A model generated the notes under the pieces. That model was not told where the DNA came from. It saw only the letters and a program-made list of their open reading frames with translations, and did not search any database. Shown in pieces: positions 63,885 to 64,000 of a DNA stretch of 64,000 nt (position 1 is its first letter; every line of letters starts with the position of its first letter). This DNA is from Siniperca chuatsi (Eukaryota > Chordata > Actinopteri > Centrarchiformes > Sinipercidae), in NCBI RefSeq assembly GCF_020085105.1, contig NC_058044.1:25665206-25729205 (forward strand), written 5' to 3'. A program made the translations under genes and the position numbers.

Positions 63885-64000
63885 ATATGAATCATATGCT
63901 ATGGCCGCAGTCACCAGATCTCAACCTAAATGAACATATGGGAGATTTTGGAGCGACAAGTTAGACAGCGCTCTCCACCACCGTCATCAAAACACCAAAT
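63885..64000 (+). mobile_element. Tc1/mariner-type transposase relic at window end
   Basis: The plus strand reads LWPQSPDLNLNEHMGD, matching the SPDLNPIEH block around the last catalytic residue of Tc1-type transposases. Part of an element continuing beyond the window. Confidence 0.55.

Overview
The window looks like nuclear DNA of a ray-finned fish, most likely a percomorph teleost. The genes are intron-rich with GT-AG splicing, each predicted protein matches a vertebrate family, and the spaces between exons are filled with typical teleost repeats (Tc1 elements with IR/DR ends, hAT-like and TTAA-type MITEs, a tRNA-type SINE, LINE tails, CA/GT microsatellites). No bacterial, plasmid or CRISPR features are present.

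Layout, left to right. The 5' end of odad3 (outer dynein arm docking, minus strand) is cut by the left edge and has a perfect RFX X-box just upstream. slc44a2 (choline transporter-like protein 2, minus, 2.2-23.0 kb) has 22 coding exons in its 711-residue form plus an alternative last exon that gives an 840-residue form with a long acidic tail; two full-length but decayed Tc1 elements sit in its first intron. gcdh (glutaryl-CoA dehydrogenase, plus, 25.6-29.2 kb) is head-to-head with slc44a2 and tail-to-tail with syce2 (synaptonemal complex central element protein 2, minus, 30.1-31.3 kb). Next is a two-exon gene for a 165-residue single-pass membrane protein that I do not recognise (plus, 33.1-34.2 kb). 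A gene-poor 9-kb stretch (34.2-43.1 kb) holds a four-level nest of transposons and one orphan candidate exon. Then come acp5 (tartrate-resistant acid phosphatase, minus, 43.1-44.5 kb), an ilf3-like gene (DZF plus two dsRNA-binding domains, minus, 46.8-57.3 kb, 19 coding exons) and a ptger1-like prostaglandin E receptor (minus, 60.8-63.6 kb). The right edge cuts a Tc1-type transposase relic.

The exon models were built by hand from splice sites and reading frame. Each complete model closes in frame: slc44a2 711/840 aa, gcdh 440, syce2 156, membrane protein 165, acp5 336, ilf3 885, ptger1 379. The recognised genes do not form one pathway. From memory their human counterparts (ODAD3, SLC44A2, GCDH, SYCE2, ACP5, ILF3, PTGER1) lie scattered over 19p13, so the window reads as a compact, shuffled piece of a conserved vertebrate linkage group, and the GCDH/SYCE2 tail-to-tail pair is retained. 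The points most worth a second look are the slc44a2 alternative tails, the ilf3 N-terminal extension and GC-AG intron, the unrecognised membrane gene, the odad3 X-box, the ptger1 stop-start uORF, and the nested transposons.
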